A stretch of 47,082 nt of DNA from Ramlibacter sp. (GCF_013697775.1 NZ_JACCWG010000435.1:1-47082); one strand, 5' to 3'; positions 27,055 through 36,653 are shown, counted from the stretch's first letter. Program-made: numbers and translations. Notes: generated by a model from the sequence alone, not told the origin.

Positions 27055-28860
27055 TCAGCTGTACAAAGTTTCGATGTGCTGCCGGCGCAGCGCGCGGAAG
27101 CGTTTGAGGTGGATGGTTCCCTTGTCGGTCAGCTCGCCCTCGGCGGCGGACGGCGGGTCGGCGAGGACGCACCAGCGCGCCAGGCGCTCGCTGCTGCCCA
27201 GGCACTGGCCGTTGTAGCGCCCGAGCAGGTTGGCCAGATGCGTGTGCAGCAGCGCGGCGCGCGCATCGTCCCAGGCAAGGTCGTGGGTCCAGCCGAAGTC
27301 GCGCAGCGCGATCTCGTCGTTCAACCAGACCAGCGCCGCCAGGTGCGGCCGGTCCGGGCCTTCGAGCACCACGTCGCGCACCAGCGGCCCGGTGATGGCG
27401 AACAGCGCGCGCTTGATGCGGTTGGGGATCACCCAGGTGCCGGTGGCCAGCTTGAACTGCTCGGCGAAGCGGCCTTCGAAGCGCAGCCCGCGGTCCGGGT
27501 TGGCAGCATCGGCGAAGGACACCGCGTCGCCGGTAATGAAGAAGCCCTCGCCGTCGAACGCGGCGGCCGTCGCGGCGTCGTCGCCCAGGTAGCCCGGCGT
27601 GACGTTGGGCCCCTGCACCGCGATGGCATACAGGCCGTCGCGCTCCGTCAGCCTGCAGCGCATGCCCGGCAGCGGCGTGCCGATGTGGCCCGCTGCAGCC
27701 ACCGGGAAATGCGTGATGGTGGTGGTGGAGGTGGTCTCGGTCAGGCCCCAGCCGCTGGCCCAGGGCGCGGGTGCCCCGGTGGCCACGCGGGCCATCTCGT
27801 CGATGCCGGTCCACACCTCGGCCGACAGCACGGCGCCGCCGTACACCAGCAGGTCCAGCCGGGAGAAGAAGCGTTCGGCCAGCGCCCGGTCCTGCTGCAG
27901 CAGCGGCAGCAGCGCCGAATAGCCGAGCGGCACGTTGGTGTACCAGGTCGGCCGCACCTCGGCCAGGTTGCGCGCCGTGGCGGCGATGCCCTCCAGCGAG
28001 GGTCGGCCATCGTCGATGTAAAGCGTGCCGCCGTTGCGCAGCGTCATGTTGAAGCTGTTGTTGCCGCCCGAGGTATGGCTCCACGGCAGCCATTCGCACA
28101 GAACCGGTGGATGGTCGTTCAAAAACTGCCACAACTGCGCCATCTGCTGCTGCTGCGCGCACAGCATGCGCTGCGTGTTGATCACGCCCTTGGGCGTTCC
28201 CGTGGTGCCGGAGGTGAACAGGATCTTGGCAACCGTGTTGCCGTCGACCGCACGGCGGCGGTCTTCAAGCGCCGCCGTCAGCGCGAGCGGCGTGTCGGCC
28301 TCGGTTTCGGCGCGGCAGGCCTGCAGGTCAGGCGTAAGAATCTCCCGGGCGTCCTCGGCCCGCACCGGCCCGGCCGCGGCGGACAGCGACAGCGGGCTGA
28401 CGTACAGGAAGGCCGGCCGCGCGATGCGCACCACGTCGCCGACCCTCTCCAGGCCAGTGGCGCTGCCCAGGTACGTGGGCGACAACGGCACCACTGCCAC
28501 GCCGACCGACATGGCGGCCAGCGACAGCACGCCATGCGCGATGCTGTTCTCGCTGATCAGCAGCAGGCGGTCGCCGTGCGTGCATTGCAGCCGCAGCAGG
28601 TGGCGCGCCACCGCGTCCACCCACTGCCTGGCTTCACCATAGGTCAGCGTCGCCCAGTCGCCGTCCGCCGCGCGCTCGGCAAGGAACACGCTGGACGGCG
28701 TGGCCGCAGCCCAGTGCGTGAGATGCGCCAGCAGCGACGCGGGGAACGACCGCAGCGGGTCGTCGCAGGAATACAGCAGGTCGCCCGCGCGCCGCACCAG
28801 CGTTGTGGCCGGCCTGGCGAGGCGCGTGCGGGCGGGTGCGGCGGCGCGAGACATGGCCAC
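27055..28860 (-). CDS. AMP-binding acyl/aryl-CoA ligase, feruloyl-CoA synthase-like
   Basis: ILFTSGTTGTPKGVINTQRML, SGWGLTETTSTTTI, FEGRFAEQFKLATGTWV. Confidence 0.88.
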   Translation of the reverse strand: MAMSRAAAPARTRLARPATTLVRRAGDLLYSCDDPLRSFPASLLAHLTHWAAATPSSVFLAERAADGDWATLTYGEARQWVDAVARHLLRLQCTHGDRLLLISENSIAHGVLSLAAMSVGVAVVPLSPTYLGSATGLERVGDVVRIARPAFLYVSPLSLSAAAGPVRAEDAREILTPDLQACRAETEADTPLALTAALEDRRRAVDGNTVAKILFTSGTTGTPKGVINTQRMLCAQQQQMAQLWQFLNDHPPVLCEWLPWSHTSGGNNSFNMTLRNGGTLYIDDGRPSLEGIAATARNLAEVRPTWYTNVPLGYSALLPLLQQDRALAERFFSRLDLLVYGGAVLSAEVWTGIDEMARVATGAPAPWASGWGLTETTSTTTITHFPVAAAGHIGTPLPGMRCRLTERDGLYAIAVQGPNVTPGYLGDDAATAAAFDGEGFFITGDAVSFADAANPDRGLRFEGRFAEQFKLATGTWVIPNRIKRALFAITGPLVRDVVLEGPDRPHLAALVWLNDEIALRDFGWTHDLAWDDARAALLHTHLANLLGRYNGQCLGSSERLARWCVLADPPSAAEGELTDKGTIHLKRFRALRRQHIETLYS

Positions 28861-28866
28861 GCGTTC

Positions 28867-30054
28867 CTAGACCGCCGCCCGGGACGCGCGGCCCGGTACG
28901 TGCCAGGCCGCCAGCGCCAGGCAGGCAAGCAGATTGGCGGCGCCCAGCACGCCCACGAATGCCGAGGCCCTGAAACCCTCGCTGCCCGTGCCCAGCGCCG
29001 CCACATGCGCGCCGAACACCGCACCCGAGAGGTGCAGGCAGCCCACGATGGCACCGGCCGCACCGGTGGACCGGTCAGCCAGCGACAGCGCCAGGCTGGT
29101 CGAATACGCCGTCAGCACGCCGTTGCACATGGAGCACAGCGTGGCGGCAAGGTAGAACAGCACCAGCGTCAGCAACCCATGCGACCACGCGGCATACAGC
29201 GCCGCGCCGACGGCTGCCTGCACCGCCGCCGCGACGCTGGTGAGCGCGGGCAAGTGCAGCTTGCCGGCGAAGCGGCGCACCGTGAGCGCCACCAGCACCG
29301 TTGCCACCGATGGGATCGCGCTCACCGTGCCGTAGAACGCGGCCGAGCGGCCCCAGTCGCGCATCACCAGGAAAGGCGCGGCATTGATGAAGATATAAGC
29401 CGCGCCGAGACCTGCCGCGCCGACCAGCGACGCCAGCCACAGCCGCGGCAGCAGCAGGTTGGCGCCCAGCCCGCGCACGCTGCCCGCGAGCGAGCTGCGC
29501 GCGCGCAAGGTCTCGGGCACGAAGCGCCAGCACAGGTAGAGCGCGGCACAGGCCAGCACCGCGATCCACACGGCGCCGGCACGCCAGCCCAGGCTCGATT
29601 CGAACAGCGCACCGGTGGGCGCACCCAGGGTGGGCCCGAGCGCTGTGCAGATGCCGACCAGTAAATTCCCCCGCGCCAGCGCCACGAAGTCATCGGGGTA
29701 CAGGTCGCGAAAGATCGGGCCGATGAGGATCAGCGACGCGCCGCCCGCGGCGGCCTGCAATATGCGCAGCCGCAGGAAGGTTTCGAAGTCTGCCACCGCG
29801 GCCTGCAGCAGCGACGCAATCGCGAACACCGCCAGGCCGCCCAGCAGGATGCGCCTGCGCCCGAACCGGTCCGACACCGTGCCGGCCAGCAGGTAACCCA
29901 CGCCGATGCCGGCGAGGCTGGCCGACACCAGCCAGCCGACCGGCCGGCCACCCGTGTCCAGTTCGCGCTGGATGGTGGGCAGCGACGCGGTCAGCACCAG
30001 CACCGCGTAGAACGGCAAAAAGGCGGTCAGGCCGAGCGCGAACGGCAGGCGCAT
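28867..30054 (-). CDS. MFS transporter, Bcr/CflA-like efflux
   Basis: GVGYLLAGTVSDRFGRRRILLGGL motif A; 12-TM pattern. Confidence 0.85.
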   Translation of the reverse strand: MRLPFALGLTAFLPFYAVLVLTASLPTIQRELDTGGRPVGWLVSASLAGIGVGYLLAGTVSDRFGRRRILLGGLAVFAIASLLQAAVADFETFLRLRILQAAAGGASLILIGPIFRDLYPDDFVALARGNLLVGICTALGPTLGAPTGALFESSLGWRAGAVWIAVLACAALYLCWRFVPETLRARSSLAGSVRGLGANLLLPRLWLASLVGAAGLGAAYIFINAAPFLVMRDWGRSAAFYGTVSAIPSVATVLVALTVRRFAGKLHLPALTSVAAAVQAAVGAALYAAWSHGLLTLVLFYLAATLCSMCNGVLTAYSTSLALSLADRSTGAAGAIVGCLHLSGAVFGAHVAALGTGSEGFRASAFVGVLGAANLLACLALAAWHVPGRASRAAV

Positions 30055-30057
30055 GGG

Positions 30058-30159
30058 TCAGGCCCCGATGCGCGCGATCGGCCGCGGCATGACGGCCACG
30101 CCGGGCGGCATGGCGCTTTCCTGCCGCGCACGGCGGCAGGAGCAAACATGGCTGCTCAT
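30058..30159 (-). CDS. 33-aa ORF MSSHVCSCRRARQESAMPPGVAVMPRPIARIGA; candidate leader peptide or small product of the operon
   Basis: ATG preceded by GGAG with 9-nt spacing; stop TGA is one codon before the MFS ATG, in the same frame. Confidence 0.45.
   Translation of the reverse strand: MSSHVCSCRRARQESAMPPGVAVMPRPIARIGA
30120..30140 (-). promoter_or_regulatory. GC-rich hairpin inside the 33-aa ORF
   Basis: Perfect 8-bp inverted repeat CCTGCCGC / GCGGCAGG with 5-nt loop, at and just after the CSC codons. Confidence 0.5.
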
Positions 30160-30270
30160 TTTTATCGACTCCCTGCTCTACCACTGGCTCACACCGGCAA
30201 CGCACGGAATCTCTGCGCCCAAGAAGATAGTGACAGCTACCTTCCTGGCGTTATGACGATATTCCGCCAA

Positions 30271-30294
30271 GCAAAGTTAAGCGATGGACTTTGC
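30271..30294. promoter_or_regulatory. Candidate operator: inverted repeat GCAAAGT-N10-ACTTTGC overlapping promoter spacer and -10
   Basis: 7-bp perfect dyad read directly. Confidence 0.45.
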
Positions 30295-30302
30295 GCTGTC
30301 AA
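30274..30302 (-). promoter_or_regulatory. Candidate sigma-70 promoter for the 19403-30159 operon
   Basis: Minus strand TTGACA-N17-TAACTT. Confidence 0.45.
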
Positions 30303-30312
30303 TCGCGTGCGC

Positions 30313-30327
30313 GTCTCAGTTTGAGAC
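30313..30327. promoter_or_regulatory. Palindrome GTCTCA-N3-TGAGAC just upstream of the -35
   Basis: 6-bp perfect dyad about 10 bp upstream of TTGACA. Confidence 0.4.
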
Positions 30328-30418
30328 AGCTGCCAAAGTGGGGAGAAGTAACCTGGCGTCACTCTTTTCTTGCTGCGGAGAGTGCGGGTTCGTGCTTTCG
30401 CCTCATGCAGACGCACCG

Positions 30419-33400
30419 CTACCTGGCCTTGTAGACACCAGCTGACAATTCGATGTCGTTAGCCTTATGAAGATGGTCGATTTGCATCTCAATCGTTTCG
30501 CGCAACTGGCTGCTCACCACCGCGAATCCAAGCGTCTTTGCGACTGCCGGAGGGATCTCCCCGCGATCTCCTCCCAAGTTCTGTTTCAGCAATAAGCGAA
30601 TTGCCTCCTGGATTTCAACAGGCGACAGGTACTCGGGTTTCCTCAACGCCGGAGACGACACCGCGGCGCGATTGCGAACACGAACTTTCCGGGTTGGAAT
30701 GTCGATGAACGATTCCCTTTTCTCGATACTCTTGTCGCGGATGAGGTGACCGAGGCTGGCCTCGACTGCATCGCGGATGCGATTCCCGGCTCGCTGCAGC
30801 CCCCACAGCGTCCGCAAACGAGTGACAAGTTCGTCTGTGTGGATCGGCCCTTCCTCCTGGACGATCTTGTAGACAAACTCGGCAAGCCGGTAGGCAGGAA
30901 CTTCGTGCAGTTCCTTGTGCTTCGGCACGTCGAAACTCGCCTCCGAATACGTTTCGCCGGGGCGGTTGCCGAACCCCACCTGCATCTCCGACGTGTTGTC
31001 TTCGCGATCGAGAAACCCGAACTGCATAACCGGCGTGGCGGCATTCGCACGCAATTCCTCGCGAGCCGCCAATTCGCCGCGCGCGGCCGCTACCGCCGCG
31101 AGCAGTTTGTCCAGCTCGATCTGCGGTTGCCTGAACCAGTCGCTTGCCCAAACCCTGTGAAGGATCCAGCCGTGATCTTCCAGGACAGCCTGCCGAAGAC
31201 GATCTCGGTCACGCGCGGAACGCGAAGAGTGATACGAGTCACCGTCGAGTTCGATCCCCAACAGGTAGCGGCCAGGATTGTCCTTGTCGAGTACGGCGAG
31301 ATCGATGAAAAACCCCGCAATCCCCACTTGCTGGTGGACAGTCAATCCTGTTTTCTCGACAGCACCCTTTAGATCGGTTTCCAGCGCGGAGCCTGCCTCC
31401 TTGCTGGTGCTCGTGGCAATCGACAGCTTTCCTGTCTCCGCGTACTTGAGAAATACCTTGAGCGCCGCGACTCCCTTGCCCTTCGCGCGCTCCAGGTCAA
31501 TGTCGTCGGCCGTGATCGACGAGAACACCTCGCACCGCAACTTGGCACGGGAAATCAGGACGTTCAGCCGGCGTTCTCCACCATCAGCGCCTATGGGGCC
31601 GAATCGCATTGCGAGGTAGCCGCTTGCGTTTCGCGCGTAGGCAACCGAGATGAAGATGACGTCCCGCTCGTCGCCCTGCACGTTTTCCAGGTTCTTGATG
31701 AAGAACGGTTCGTTGGGATGCGCCGTGAAGAAGGATTCCGTTTCCGGAAACTTGCGCCGCAGTACTTCAAGTTCGTCCTGGATGGCGATCTTCTGCTGGA
31801 GCGAGAACGATGCCACGCCCAGCGAGAGTGCGGGTGACTGCACCGCGTGTTCCATAATCGCGTGCGCGATGGCCTTCGCCTCTTCCCGGTTGACGCGCGT
31901 CCCACCCGTGTCGAAGACACCGTCCTTGACATAGTTGAATCGCAGCCCCTGTCCGCCAGCAGCAGTTGTGGGGCTCGGCACGACAAACAGCCTGCTTTCG
32001 TAGAACTGCTGGTTGGACACGGCGATCAGGGATTGATGGCGGCTGCGGTAGTGCCACCGGAGCATCTTTTGAGGCATGCCCTTGGAGACGCACAGGCTCA
32101 GGATGCTCTCGACATCCGCAGTTCCCGCAATGTGCGCCTCGTCGTCCTCGTCGTCACGTTCCGCGTCGCTTGTCATTCTCGAAAAGAATCGGGTCGGCGG
32201 CAATTGCTTGTCGTCTCCCACGACGACGATCTGCTTGCAACGCGCGACCGCACCCAGTGCATCCACCGGCTCAATCTGGCTCGCCTCGTCGATGACCAGC
32301 AAGTCGAACTCGATCGCTCCCGGCTCGAGGAACTGCGCCACGGAGAGCGGGCTCATCATGAAGACGGGCTTGATCGCTTGCACCGCCGGCGCCGCATGCC
32401 GAAACAAGCGGCGCAGCGGCATATGACCGCGTTTGCGCGCAATCTCTCCGTTCAACACGCCCATGGGGCCGATACCAGTCGCAGCGCGTGGAATGCCTTC
32501 GAAGTGGCGCAGCGCGGCCTCGGCACGCGCGATTTCGATCCGCTTTTTGTCAAGGCTTCGGAACTGCTCCACGTGCCGCGAGTGCTGGCCGCCGTCGAAT
32601 TCGACCAGTTGCGGCATCTGTCGGCACAGATCGCGCAGCACGGTTTCGTAGCTTGCCTTGAGGAACGCGGGAACAAGCTGGGCTACAGTCAAGCGCGCCT
32701 CTTCGATCTGCGTCACCAGGCCGGTGAGCCCAAGACCCTTTGCCTGTTCCCTGACGCTGAAATAGTGTGTCCACGCGAACAGGCCAACAGGCTCGCTTTG
32801 CCACCGCTCCAGCCGCGACGCAATTTCCCTCAGCGCGATCGCTTCAGATGAAGGAACACCGAAGGCCTCCGGAACATTCAGCGCGTAGTTGGCGGCGATC
32901 TTGCTCCAACTGACCTCGAACGACTGAAGCTTCACGCTGCAGTCCCGCGTGGTCGATCCGCATTCAGAAGGATCGGCAACACGCGAGTAGAGCTGCCTGA
33001 ATCGTTCCGGGACCACATTTCCGTCCGAACCCCGCATCCATTCGATCACGGCCTGCAGGTGCGACCAGTTGCTTCCCTCTCCTTGCCACGCGGCCCCGAA
33101 AGCGCTGCGCGCGAAATCGGCCTGGGCTGCCACTTCCTTGCGCAGCCGTATGGATTCCGAGATCGTATCGAGGAGCGCCAGTTGCTCGTTCCGGGTTTTG
33201 GGCAAGGCTGTGCGCAATTGGCCCTTCAATGATCTGACCGCCGCCCGGTATTCCCCTGAGAAGATCCGAAACAGCGAGTCGCCCCGCTCCGCGATGGCAC
33301 GGCGTGCAAGTGCGAAGTCCTGGTCCCATGCGCTTTCCAGGAATGCCTTCTCCAGTTTTTCCCGGCTCAGCGCATAGCTCAACCCTTTGTCGACGATCTG

Positions 33401-35161
33401 GGTCAGGGCGCCGAATCCTGCTGACCACACGGCGTGCGCAACGGCGCCTCTGTCCAGGTGCGGCGCATTCGCAATCTTCTCGCCCACACGCAGCTGCTTC
33501 TTGAGTTCGTGCAGCGTGGGTGCTTCGGGAAGTCCCAGGCTTTGTGCCACGCAAGCCGATGCAAGCTCGGTCGCTTGCAACAGCTCCAGCGTAATTGCAA
33601 CCTCCTCCTGCCACCGATCGGCGTCAAGTTTGAGGACGGCACGGTGCGAAACGCCGCGCCATGAGTGGCCGGCGATGTCACCGATCTCGTCCGCCTTTCT
33701 TGCCAGCTCCTGCAGGAGCTGGCGACGCTTGGCGAACTCATCCGGCGTCCACGTCGCCGCCTCTGGCACTAACTCGGACACCCCGCCGATCGCGTGTGCG
33801 TTCAAGCACGAGAGCATGCCGAGCACCTCGTAAGGTTTTAGGCGGTGCGGCTCGAGCCGCCTGTGCATCGCATCAGCATGCGCATTGAGATGCACGCGCA
33901 CGGCATCGAGCCGAGAAACGACCTCGTCGCGTAGCTCGAGCTTCGGCCTGCCAAGATCCTTGGTGGCCTTCAATTCTTCCAGCACGCGTCGCTTGTTCGA
34001 TCGGTTGCTGTGCAGCTCAAGGCATGCCTCACCCAGACCGATCGCGTTCAGCCGCCGGAACACCACCTCGAGGGCCGCCATCTTCTCGGATACGAAAAGC
34101 ACTTTCTTTCCGTCCGCCACGGCTGCGGCGATCACGTTGGTGATCGTCTGTGACTTGCCTGTCCCGGGCGGCCCCTGGATGACCAGATGCGCGCCGTTGC
34201 GGACCGCCTCCATGGCCAGGGTCTGCGAGCTGTCCGCGTCGACAACGTGTCGTTGCGCATCAACCGTCACCACCGCATCAATGCGGTCCGGCTCCTCCAA
34301 CAGGTCTTCACGCGATGCGAAGCCGTCCTGCATGACGGCGCGGATCAGAGGCTGTTCATCAATGCGCTTGTCGACAGGCCAGTTCGCCGGATCGAGATCC
34401 CGGTACATGAGGAATTTTGCAAAGCTGAAGAACCCGAGCGCAATCGCGTCCGGAAAGACCTCCCACCCTTTCTGTGCTTTGGCGACTTCTGCAACCTGGG
34501 AGATATAACCCATCGGCTCGAAGTCGTCGCCAGAGTGGAACTCGGGAAGCAGCAGGCCGAAATCCGCCTTGAGCTTGGCGGCGAGCGACAGGTTTTCGGC
34601 TGCGTCTTCCTGCATCCACGACAGGTGGAACCGGTCTGCCGCACTCTTGCGCGACAACATCACCGGGACAAGAACCAGCGGCGCCAAGCGGTCCTTCTCG
34701 ACTCCCTTTGGATCAATCCATTTCAGCTGGCCCAGGGCGAGGTAAAGGATGTTGACGCCCTGCTCCTCGATGAAAGTTCTCGCGTCGTAGAACATCTCGA
34801 GCAAGCGGTGTTGCAACGTATCCGACGCGAGCTTCGTCTGAAGCTTGAGATCGCGGTGCCTCGTTGCGGTGCCACCCAGCTGTTCGTCATCGTCATCGGG
34901 CTGCGACAACAGCACTCCGGCTTCGTCGTCGCCGGTTTTTTCATTCGACTTCTCGCCTTCGATCTCGCGGCCGGGCAGGAATGTCATGGATTTTTCTGTT
35001 TTGACGAGCGCTTCGTAAACGTACTGCGTCTTCTCGTCATAGATATTGATGAGCTTGCTCGACGCTCGCTTGGGGATGCTGAGGAGCCTATTGCGCGTCG
35101 AGAGATCGAGAAGCGATAGCCTGCTTTGCTCCAGTTTTTGCGCAATCGTGACCATCCCCAT
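30419..35161 (-). CDS. DUF4011 - SF1 helicase - Vsr/MTES_1575-like nuclease - DUF3320 protein (Hhe-type anti-phage architecture)
   Basis: GPPGTGKSQTITNV (Walker A), LLVIDEASQIEPVDA (Walker B), VVGDDKQLPPT, NVLISRAK; Vsr-like LGIELDGDSYHSSRSARDRDRLRQAVLEDHGWILHRVWASDWF. Confidence 0.9.
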   Translation of the reverse strand: MGMVTIAQKLEQSRLSLLDLSTRNRLLSIPKRASSKLINIYDEKTQYVYEALVKTEKSMTFLPGREIEGEKSNEKTGDDEAGVLLSQPDDDDEQLGGTATRHRDLKLQTKLASDTLQHRLLEMFYDARTFIEEQGVNILYLALGQLKWIDPKGVEKDRLAPLVLVPVMLSRKSAADRFHLSWMQEDAAENLSLAAKLKADFGLLLPEFHSGDDFEPMGYISQVAEVAKAQKGWEVFPDAIALGFFSFAKFLMYRDLDPANWPVDKRIDEQPLIRAVMQDGFASREDLLEEPDRIDAVVTVDAQRHVVDADSSQTLAMEAVRNGAHLVIQGPPGTGKSQTITNVIAAAVADGKKVLFVSEKMAALEVVFRRLNAIGLGEACLELHSNRSNKRRVLEELKATKDLGRPKLELRDEVVSRLDAVRVHLNAHADAMHRRLEPHRLKPYEVLGMLSCLNAHAIGGVSELVPEAATWTPDEFAKRRQLLQELARKADEIGDIAGHSWRGVSHRAVLKLDADRWQEEVAITLELLQATELASACVAQSLGLPEAPTLHELKKQLRVGEKIANAPHLDRGAVAHAVWSAGFGALTQIVDKGLSYALSREKLEKAFLESAWDQDFALARRAIAERGDSLFRIFSGEYRAAVRSLKGQLRTALPKTRNEQLALLDTISESIRLRKEVAAQADFARSAFGAAWQGEGSNWSHLQAVIEWMRGSDGNVVPERFRQLYSRVADPSECGSTTRDCSVKLQSFEVSWSKIAANYALNVPEAFGVPSSEAIALREIASRLERWQSEPVGLFAWTHYFSVREQAKGLGLTGLVTQIEEARLTVAQLVPAFLKASYETVLRDLCRQMPQLVEFDGGQHSRHVEQFRSLDKKRIEIARAEAALRHFEGIPRAATGIGPMGVLNGEIARKRGHMPLRRLFRHAAPAVQAIKPVFMMSPLSVAQFLEPGAIEFDLLVIDEASQIEPVDALGAVARCKQIVVVGDDKQLPPTRFFSRMTSDAERDDEDDEAHIAGTADVESILSLCVSKGMPQKMLRWHYRSRHQSLIAVSNQQFYESRLFVVPSPTTAAGGQGLRFNYVKDGVFDTGGTRVNREEAKAIAHAIMEHAVQSPALSLGVASFSLQQKIAIQDELEVLRRKFPETESFFTAHPNEPFFIKNLENVQGDERDVIFISVAYARNASGYLAMRFGPIGADGGERRLNVLISRAKLRCEVFSSITADDIDLERAKGKGVAALKVFLKYAETGKLSIATSTSKEAGSALETDLKGAVEKTGLTVHQQVGIAGFFIDLAVLDKDNPGRYLLGIELDGDSYHSSRSARDRDRLRQAVLEDHGWILHRVWASDWFRQPQIELDKLLAAVAAARGELAAREELRANAATPVMQFGFLDREDNTSEMQVGFGNRPGETYSEASFDVPKHKELHEVPAYRLAEFVYKIVQEEGPIHTDELVTRLRTLWGLQRAGNRIRDAVEASLGHLIRDKSIEKRESFIDIPTRKVRVRNRAAVSSPALRKPEYLSPVEIQEAIRLLLKQNLGGDRGEIPPAVAKTLGFAVVSSQLRETIEMQIDHLHKANDIELSAGVYKAR

Positions 35162-35293
35162 CCCCTAAGAGTCCAACGCGGCATCTTTAGCCAAGAGATT
35201 GAGCTTACGATTGGTAACTTCCCTAACTAGACCTTAGAAAGACCTTTGACTAAGGCCCTGCCCCTCACTTCGTCGTTTCAGCCTACGCCGCCC

Positions 35294-36145
35294 TCATGCT
35301 TGCCCTTTTCGCGCCTTAATCACCCAGCAAGCAGCAATCAGGCGAACCTCTTCCGCATGCACATAGGCATCGAATGCCGCGCGCACGGTGTCGGTGACTT
35401 GCGCGCGCGTCTGCGCATCCAGCGTATGGAGCATCTGGCCGAGCGGGCCGAGCCGGGTGACGTAGCGGACCAGGTCTTTTGCCGGAAACGTGCAGGCGAT
35501 GTCGATCGGCCGGATGTCGATCTCATTCCATCCGCTGTCCTGCAGGATGCCGCGCACGCGGCGCGCATTGGCGAACGCGAACTGGCCGGGCGCATCGGGG
35601 CGGCGCGCAGGCATGTCCGGCAGGAACGGCGCCGCCGCGCGCTCGGCGGCCGTCATGAACGGGTTGTCTTCGGGGCTGCGCCATGCAAGGCAACGCAGGT
35701 CCGCGCCGGCCGCGGCCGCGTGCCGCAGGTTGGCGAAGGCCTGCACCGGATCGTCGAAGAACATCACACCGAAGCGCGAGACGACCATGTCGAAGCCATC
35801 GGCCGCGAAGGCATGCCGCTGCGCATCGGCGCGGAGGAAGGTTGCCGGTGTTCCATCGCGCAGCGCGCGCGCACGCGCTGCAGCGATCAGCGGTTCGGAA
35901 ATGTCGATGCCGGTGCAATGCCCTTGCGCGCCGAGCAGCCGCGCGGCGGCCAGCGTGGTGGCGCCGGCGCCGCAGCCCACGTCGAGCACGCTGCGCGGCG
36001 CGCGCGCGGCGACGGCCTGCGCGAGCAGGTCCTCCATCGGCTGGAACAAACCATCGAGCAGGTCCTGCGTGTCCACCCAGGCCTGCCCGGCAAGGCCGTT
36101 CCACATCCGCGCCTGCGGGCTGTCGTCATCAAGCGTGCCGCTCAT
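35294..36145 (-). CDS. Class I SAM-dependent methyltransferase
   Basis: SVLDVGCGAGATTLAAARLLGAQGHCTGIDISEPLI; FDMVVSRFGVMFFDDPVQAF. Confidence 0.87.
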   Translation of the reverse strand: MSGTLDDDSPQARMWNGLAGQAWVDTQDLLDGLFQPMEDLLAQAVAARAPRSVLDVGCGAGATTLAAARLLGAQGHCTGIDISEPLIAAARARALRDGTPATFLRADAQRHAFAADGFDMVVSRFGVMFFDDPVQAFANLRHAAAAGADLRCLAWRSPEDNPFMTAAERAAAPFLPDMPARRPDAPGQFAFANARRVRGILQDSGWNEIDIRPIDIACTFPAKDLVRYVTRLGPLGQMLHTLDAQTRAQVTDTVRAAFDAYVHAEEVRLIAACWVIKARKGQA

Positions 36146-36218
36146 AATCATTCTCCTGTGCATGGATGAAACATCGAAAGCAGCACTGTGCCAATTCAAG
36201 TCGGCTTGAGGTCAAGAG

Positions 36219-36653
36219 GTGGGTGAGCTGGACATCGCGGCCGTGGCGCGGCACGCGGGCATTCCCGCGTCGACGCTGCGCTACTACGAAGAGAAGGGCC
36301 TGATCGCCTCGATTGGCCGGCGCGGGCTGCGCCGGGTGTTCGACGGCAGCGTGTTCCAGCGGCTGGCGCTGATCGCGCTCGGGCGCGCCGCCGGCTTCTC
36401 GCTGGACGAGATCGCGCGCATGTTCGGGCCCGATGGGCAGCCGCGCATCGAGCGGCCCCTGCTCGACGCCAAGGCGGACGAGCTGGACCGGACGATTCGG
36501 CAGTTGAGCGCCGTGCGCGACGGCCTGCGCCATGCGGCCGTGTGCCCCGCGCCGAGCCACATGGAATGCCCCACGTTCCGCCGCATCCTCGGCGTTGCCG
36601 CGGCTGCGAACGGGCGCGGCGCCAGGGGTGCGAGGAAGCCTCCGACCGGCTGA
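36219..36653 (+). CDS. MerR-family regulator
   Basis: LDIAAVARHAGIPASTLRYYEEKGLIASIGRRGLRRVFD; non-ATG start per ORF track. Confidence 0.87.
   Translation: MGELDIAAVARHAGIPASTLRYYEEKGLIASIGRRGLRRVFDGSVFQRLALIALGRAAGFSLDEIARMFGPDGQPRIERPLLDAKADELDRTIRQLSAVRDGLRHAAVCPAPSHMECPTFRRILGVAAAANGRGARGARKPPTG

Noticed and set aside
30419-35161. DNA repair/RNA helicase housekeeping gene
   Set aside because: The fused DUF4011, Vsr-like nuclease and DUF3320 domains match a defence architecture better than a UvrD/Upf1 housekeeping helicase.
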